From WTJY01 sp045105475 (GTDB lineage: Bacteria > Chloroflexota > Anaerolineae > Promineifilales > Promineifilaceae), in assembly GCA_045105475.1 (NCBI GenBank), contig JBGCDP010000076.1:1-18557 (forward strand): a stretch of 18,557 bases of DNA. Reading direction: 5' to 3'. Positions 15,570-18,557 of the stretch are shown in pieces. Numbering within the stretch: position 1 is the stretch's first letter; every line of letters begins with the position of its first letter. The notes under the pieces are model-generated. The model did not search any database and was not told the DNA's origin. It saw only the letters and a program-made list of their open reading frames with translations. The translations under genes and the position numbers were made by a program.

Positions 15570-15593
15570 AGATTCTATCACGAAGTAGAATCT
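15570..15593 (+). promoter_or_regulatory. Inverted repeat just upstream of the EEP-family start
   Basis: AGATTCTA (15570-15577) and TAGAATCT (15586-15593) are perfect complements separated by 8 nt and end 7 nt before the ATG at 15601, where a Shine-Dalgarno would normally lie and none is seen. It may be an operator shared by the two divergent genes or an RNA hairpin hindering translation. Confidence 0.5.
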
Positions 15594-15600
15594 TACTCTC

Positions 15601-16374
15601 ATGAAAATTGTCGCTTGGAACTGTAACATGGCATTTCGCCGAAAACTTGATCCCCTATTAAGTTTGAATCCAGATATAGCGGTAATTTCAGAATGTGCCC
15701 AGCCGGACATTGTGCGCGAAAAGTTAAAGGATGCAGCCTATAAACTCCCCCCCAACAGCGACTTTATTTGGATCGGTTCAAACAAGCACAAAGGGTTGGC
15801 GATCCTAGCCTTTAACGGCTACAAAGTGAAGCTGGCTGATTGCTATGATCCGAAGCTCCGCTTTATCGCACCGGTAGAGATTAGCAGGCCCGATTCAAAA
15901 GCGGCCGACTATCACCTGCTAGCCGCGTGGGCTATGCATGCCAACGATGGCATCCGTAAAAAAGCTCAGGCTGGCCCGCTACGCGAATCGCTCGATATTT
16001 TTGACGGGTTTCTGCAAGCCAAACCGTGCTTCGCGGCCGGAGATTTCAACAACAACGTTTTTTGGGACAAGCCAGGCTGGAAAATGAACTTTGAAGATAC
16101 GGTCGCTCGTTTTGACCAGTTAGGGATGATCAGTGCTTATCATGAGGTGATGGGCGAGGCGCAGGGGGACGAGTCGATCCCAACCCACTACTGGCGTGAC
16201 CGCACCAAAGATGGGCCGACCTACCACATCGATTTTATTTTCATTCCAAAAGGTTGGGAATCAACCATTGAGCAGTTTGAAGTCGGCACTTTTGAAGATT
16301 GGTGTGGGTCGAAGTTGAGTGATCATGTCCCCTTAACTTTAGGAATTAATGCCCCATCTAACACGCAAGAGTGA
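15601..16374 (+). CDS. Endonuclease/exonuclease/phosphatase-family protein
   Basis: The 257-residue protein shows the full set of EEP motifs in order. These are WNCNMAF (6-12, metal/phosphate Asn), E31 in VISECAQ (metal-binding Glu), GDFNNN with D148 and N150, HIDFIFIP with D211, and LSDHVPL with D241 and the catalytic His H242. The fold hydrolyses phosphodiester or phosphomonoester bonds; members include DNase I-like nucleases, exonuclease III and inositol or sphingolipid phosphatases. No signal peptide is visible, so it is probably cytoplasmic. It is shorter than most DNA-repair ExoIII proteins and lacks their exact motifs, so the substrate stays open. It starts with no visible Shine-Dalgarno behind an inverted repeat and converges on the MFS gene. 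Confidence 0.85.
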   Translation: MKIVAWNCNMAFRRKLDPLLSLNPDIAVISECAQPDIVREKLKDAAYKLPPNSDFIWIGSNKHKGLAILAFNGYKVKLADCYDPKLRFIAPVEISRPDSKAADYHLLAAWAMHANDGIRKKAQAGPLRESLDIFDGFLQAKPCFAAGDFNNNVFWDKPGWKMNFEDTVARFDQLGMISAYHEVMGEAQGDESIPTHYWRDRTKDGPTYHIDFIFIPKGWESTIEQFEVGTFEDWCGSKLSDHVPLTLGINAPSNTQE

Positions 16375-16421
16375 CCAGTTTTTGATCAAACCGCTGATTA
16401 CTGGTCACTGGTCACATTTTT
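16371..16421 (+). terminator. Possible terminator embedded in two convergent gene ends
   Basis: GTGACCAG (16371-16378, containing the EEP stop codon) can pair with either of two overlapping CTGGTCAC copies (16401-16408, 16408-16415). The second is followed by ATTTTT. The right arm codes the last residues of the MFS protein on the other strand. The loop is long, so efficiency is uncertain. Confidence 0.42.
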
Positions 16422-17774
16422 CACTTGAGCCGCCGGTGGGGAAAGCGGCAACGGCCCATACAGATAAGCCCACATCAGTAGTGTCCCAAACGCCACAACC
16501 CCGATCGATATCCAATAGAATGAGCTGTAGCTGGTCCAAGAGATCAAGTAGCCACCGGCAACCGCCATCGTTGCAAACGCGCCGCCGATGATTAACTCTT
16601 GCAAGCCGGAAACAAACGGCTGCTGTTCGGCCGGGGTGCGGTTGAGCACGTAAATCGTAAACACCCCGAAACGCACGGGGCCTAATGAGGCCGTCAGCGC
16701 ATGACCGAGCCCGGCCAACCACCAAATCGAAGATGTCAGCGGAATCAAAGTAATCACGAGCATACCGCTGGCGATCAGCATTCCATTTTTCGCACCAAAA
16801 CGCTTCAGTATAAAAGGGACCAAGAGCCCGGCCGGAATCGCCAGCAGATGGCCCAAAGCGGAAAAGTTGCCAATCACAGAAGTTGAAAGCCCTAAGCCAT
16901 CATCTAAATAGACATTGTAAAACAAGCCATTGGCCGCCACACCCGTTTTGATCAAGTAGCGGCACAAACCGATGATAGCGATCCATATCCAAAAGGAACG
17001 CCCTAAGGGAATGACTGAATGATCTTCGTCGACTTCTGGCTCAATGGCTGGTTCAACGGTTGGCTCCACCTCATTTAGGTCAGATACAATCGGATCTCGT
17101 AGAGAAATACCGGAGTCGGCCGTACGCATAAACCACGCCGCCAGCAAAAGGGAGCAAGCGCCTAAAATCAATGTGTACCGAATCGGAGCAGGCCCATCGG
17201 CTGACAGGTTAAGTGCGAAAATAAAGATGATCGGGATAAACCCGGCCGCCAAACTGCCAACAAACCCGGACAACGCCAAGATAGAACTTTGCAAACCAAA
17301 AACACTGGCGTGCGTGTCTCCCGTTGTGTTTTTCATGATAAACGGCGGGTTGTTCACAAAAAACAAAGCTAGGCCGACGTGCAAGATCGCGTTCCCCGCC
17401 GCAGGTGCAAATGCTGGGCCGAAGCTGGCCGATGACAAGAACTCACCCATCGGGATAAACAGAAAGCCAACAAACATCAGGAAAAGCCCCCACATGATCG
17501 CTTTGCGTAGACCGATGCGTTTCCCCACTTCTCCGGCCGGGAGCGTAACCAGAGTAAACACGACCAGCCCCACTGAATTAATCGAGCCAATCGATTCCGG
17601 GCCAAAGTTGAGACGAAGCAAGTAGAGGTTGAACAAAACCGGCAAAATACCACCCTCAACGACAAACCCCATAATGACTTGGGACCACAAAAGCAGCCGT
17701 ATATTCCGGTTGAGCTGCTTAAAAATCGCCCATTCGCTAACGATATAGATTTTTGCACCCGTCAAAACACGCAT
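16398..17774 (-). CDS. Major facilitator superfamily transporter
   Basis: The 458-residue protein has about twelve hydrophobic segments in two halves, split by a charged cytoplasmic loop at ~220-255 (DLNEVEPTVEPAIEPEVDEDHS). PAGEVGKRIGLRKAIMWG (~79-96) after TM2 resembles MFS motif A. It is an inner-membrane secondary transporter; the substrate cannot be told. The start is uncertain. The ATG at 17774 lies only ~11 bp beyond the stem of the upstream gene's terminator, leaving no room for a normal promoter and Shine-Dalgarno. A later start is therefore possible, though no good alternative precedes the first membrane segment at ~26. GC and CGGCCG density match the main gene set. It converges with the EEP gene. 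Confidence 0.85.
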   Translation of the reverse strand: MRVLTGAKIYIVSEWAIFKQLNRNIRLLLWSQVIMGFVVEGGILPVLFNLYLLRLNFGPESIGSINSVGLVVFTLVTLPAGEVGKRIGLRKAIMWGLFLMFVGFLFIPMGEFLSSASFGPAFAPAAGNAILHVGLALFFVNNPPFIMKNTTGDTHASVFGLQSSILALSGFVGSLAAGFIPIIFIFALNLSADGPAPIRYTLILGACSLLLAAWFMRTADSGISLRDPIVSDLNEVEPTVEPAIEPEVDEDHSVIPLGRSFWIWIAIIGLCRYLIKTGVAANGLFYNVYLDDGLGLSTSVIGNFSALGHLLAIPAGLLVPFILKRFGAKNGMLIASGMLVITLIPLTSSIWWLAGLGHALTASLGPVRFGVFTIYVLNRTPAEQQPFVSGLQELIIGGAFATMAVAGGYLISWTSYSSFYWISIGVVAFGTLLMWAYLYGPLPLSPPAAQVKNVTSDQ

Positions 17775-17784
17775 AAAACAAAAA

Positions 17785-17822
17785 ATCGGACCATTCTCAA
17801 CCTAAGTGGAGAACGGTCCGAT
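17785..17822 (-). terminator. Intrinsic terminator of the small membrane gene
   Basis: A 14-bp stem with one mismatch (ATCGGACCATTCTC at 17785-17798, GAGAACGGTCCGAT at 17809-17822) is followed on the minus strand by a T-run. It ends transcripts from the gene at 17858-18253 and lies directly in front of the MFS start. Confidence 0.85.
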
Positions 17823-17857
17823 CTACTCCTAAAAATTTTTAACGGGGTGATTCTATC

Positions 17858-18253
17858 TCAAATTCTTTTTGGGCGTACCCAGTAAAAATGTCTTTTTATA
17901 CGACCAAAATTCTTATCCCTTGTTATAGCTAAGGCTAAGAGTGCTCCTCCTGCAATTAGTGTCAACAAAAAGAGCAACTTTGCAGTGTCGTGCAAATAGA
18001 TTGCATGCGTATTCGCAGAATTACACCATATCAGCATATCTAAATTTTGATACCCATGAATAATGTTTGAAGACTGCAATCCTAAAGTGATGATTAGAGC
18101 CAACCCCCGATTTTTCGGAAAAAGCACTTGAAAAACCAGTAGACTAGCTACTGTTAATGCAATTCCTGAATAATACGAAGATTGATAATGTTCATTCCAT
18201 GCCTTCACTATCTCAATGGGAACCGAACAGACCAGCAGAACTAAACTCGACAT
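17858..18253 (-). CDS. Small AT-rich integral membrane protein, function unknown
   Basis: I do not recognise this 131-residue protein. It has about four hydrophobic stretches (MSSLVLLVCSVPIEIV, YSGIALTVASLLVFQVLF, GLALIITLGLQSSNII, and LLFLLTLIAGGALLALAI) and ends in a strongly basic tail (RDKNFGRIKRHFYWVRPKRI) that should face the cytoplasm. The gene is more AT-rich than its surroundings and has no CGGCCG, like the one at 2982-3413. It starts 18 bp after the stop of the DinB-like gene and ends before a terminator, so the two probably form one transcript. No Shine-Dalgarno is seen at the ATG. Confidence 0.62.
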   Translation of the reverse strand: MSSLVLLVCSVPIEIVKAWNEHYQSSYYSGIALTVASLLVFQVLFPKNRGLALIITLGLQSSNIIHGYQNLDMLIWCNSANTHAIYLHDTAKLLFLLTLIAGGALLALAITRDKNFGRIKRHFYWVRPKRI

Positions 18254-18271
18254 TGCAAGATTCTAGCATAC

Positions 18272-18557
18272 CTAAAACCATTCTGTCTCTGACTCTACCC
18301 GCACACGCTGAACGTCGTTGACATGGTGCATGTTGTGATAAACGGTAAACAATAAGATTTCCCGCAGTGTCATATTTCCTAACAATGGATGAGGTAAAAC
18401 GAGGGTGTCTAAATCCGCATCTTGCCAAGCGTCAACGGCCGAAATCAACTGTCGATTTTTCTTGACCCAACCTTGCAAAATGCGCTCACGTTCTTCGGCC
18501 GATTTTGATTCGACTTCTGGCACATACCCACCGGTCGCAATCGCCGTGCCTGCATTA
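18272..18557 (-). CDS. DinB-like protein, C-terminal part (runs off the window)
   Basis: The frame is open to the window edge (NAGTAIATGGYVPEVESKS just inside it), so the N-terminus lies outside. The visible ~94 residues fit the last helices of a DinB/YfiT-type four-helix bundle: RERILQGWVKKNRQLISAVDAW, LPHPLLGNMTLREILLF, and TVYHNMHHVNDVQRV. The H-x-x-H-H cluster here supplies the metal-binding His expected late in the fold. Members bind metal and include thiol-dependent S-transferases (bacillithiol or mycothiol-linked); the thiol and substrate are unknown. The GTG at 18523 is internal and is not the start. It is followed at 18 bp by the small membrane gene. Confidence 0.75.
   Translation of the reverse strand, partial: NAGTAIATGGYVPEVESKSAEERERILQGWVKKNRQLISAVDAWQDADLDTLVLPHPLLGNMTLREILLFTVYHNMHHVNDVQRVRVESETEWF

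Larger units (their letters stand above)
348..18501. repeat. Dispersed over-represented palindrome CGGCCG
   Basis: I count about 58 copies of CGGCCG by hand across the window, one per ~320 bp, where roughly 3 would be expected at ~47 % GC. Examples are 348, 360, 750, 4965, 4980, 10621, 10625, 12868, 12883 and 18496. Most lie in genes, and all three reading phases are used: N-CG GCC G (Ala codon, e.g. 11490), NNC GGC CGN (Gly-Arg, e.g. 11350 and 13417) and CGG CCG (Arg-Pro, e.g. 2554). A single codon preference therefore does not explain it. The near neighbours CGGCCA and TGGCCG and the isomer CCGCGG are rare. Confidence 0.85.

Noticed and set aside
17044..17625. 193-codon plus-strand frame opposite the MFS gene
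   Set aside because: The minus-strand frame has clear membrane segments and MFS motif A; the plus frame has basic low-information sequence typical of an antisense shadow.

Overview
The window looks like an ordinary stretch of a bacterial chromosome. By eye it is roughly 47 % GC, with short intergenic gaps, standard start and stop codons and clear intrinsic terminators. No phage, transposase, CRISPR array, tRNA or rRNA is visible. The gene set suggests a Chloroflexota-type bacterium (Anaerolineae/Caldilineae-like): an FtsK C-terminus, a DUF1385/YqhQ membrane protein, a 'cytosolic-type' malate dehydrogenase, a V4R-domain protein and a DinB-like protein. That placement is an inference from family content and not proven here.

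Layout. At 1-210 is the 3' end of an ftsK/spoIIIE-type DNA translocase, converging across a perfect 17-bp terminator on a large dimethylglycine/sarcosine-dehydrogenase-like flavoenzyme fused to a GcvT domain (307-2823, minus). A small AT-rich membrane-protein gene (2982-3413, minus) follows. A minus-strand block then reads, in transcription order, malate dehydrogenase, an unusual inverted repeat, a ClC channel with a TrkA-C-like tail, AcpS, a PIG-L deacetylase and an alpha/beta hydrolase. Upstream of these on the minus strand lie DUF1385 (9132-10163) and a thioredoxin-like lipoprotein gene (10339-10965). From 11219 a plus-strand run encodes lipoate-protein ligase, a MOSC protein and an Ogt-type methyltransferase. 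After that come an orphan unit with its own promoter and terminator (13752-14423), a small unknown gene, a V4R protein (minus), an endonuclease/exonuclease/phosphatase-family protein (plus), an MFS transporter (minus), a second AT-rich small membrane gene (minus) and the C-terminal part of a DinB-like protein (minus, running off the window).

The most notable item is the gene at 10339-10965. It appears to be split by two stop codons, but both are in-frame UGAs lying exactly where the two cysteines of a thioredoxin CxxC motif belong (Trp-UGA-Ser-Thr-UGA-Arg). A perfect 6-bp hairpin with a 5-nt loop carrying G at its second position begins 11 nt after the second UGA, at the place and with the shape of a bacterial SECIS element. 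The simplest reading is a secreted, lipid-anchored selenoprotein with a UxxU (diselenide) redox centre. UGA is an ordinary stop in other genes here, so this is not a genome-wide recoding.

A second window-wide signal is the palindrome CGGCCG. I count about 58 copies by hand, against about 3 expected from base composition. It occurs in all three codon phases, resembling the HIP1 palindrome of cyanobacteria. It is missing from the two AT-rich small membrane-protein genes, which may therefore be recent arrivals.
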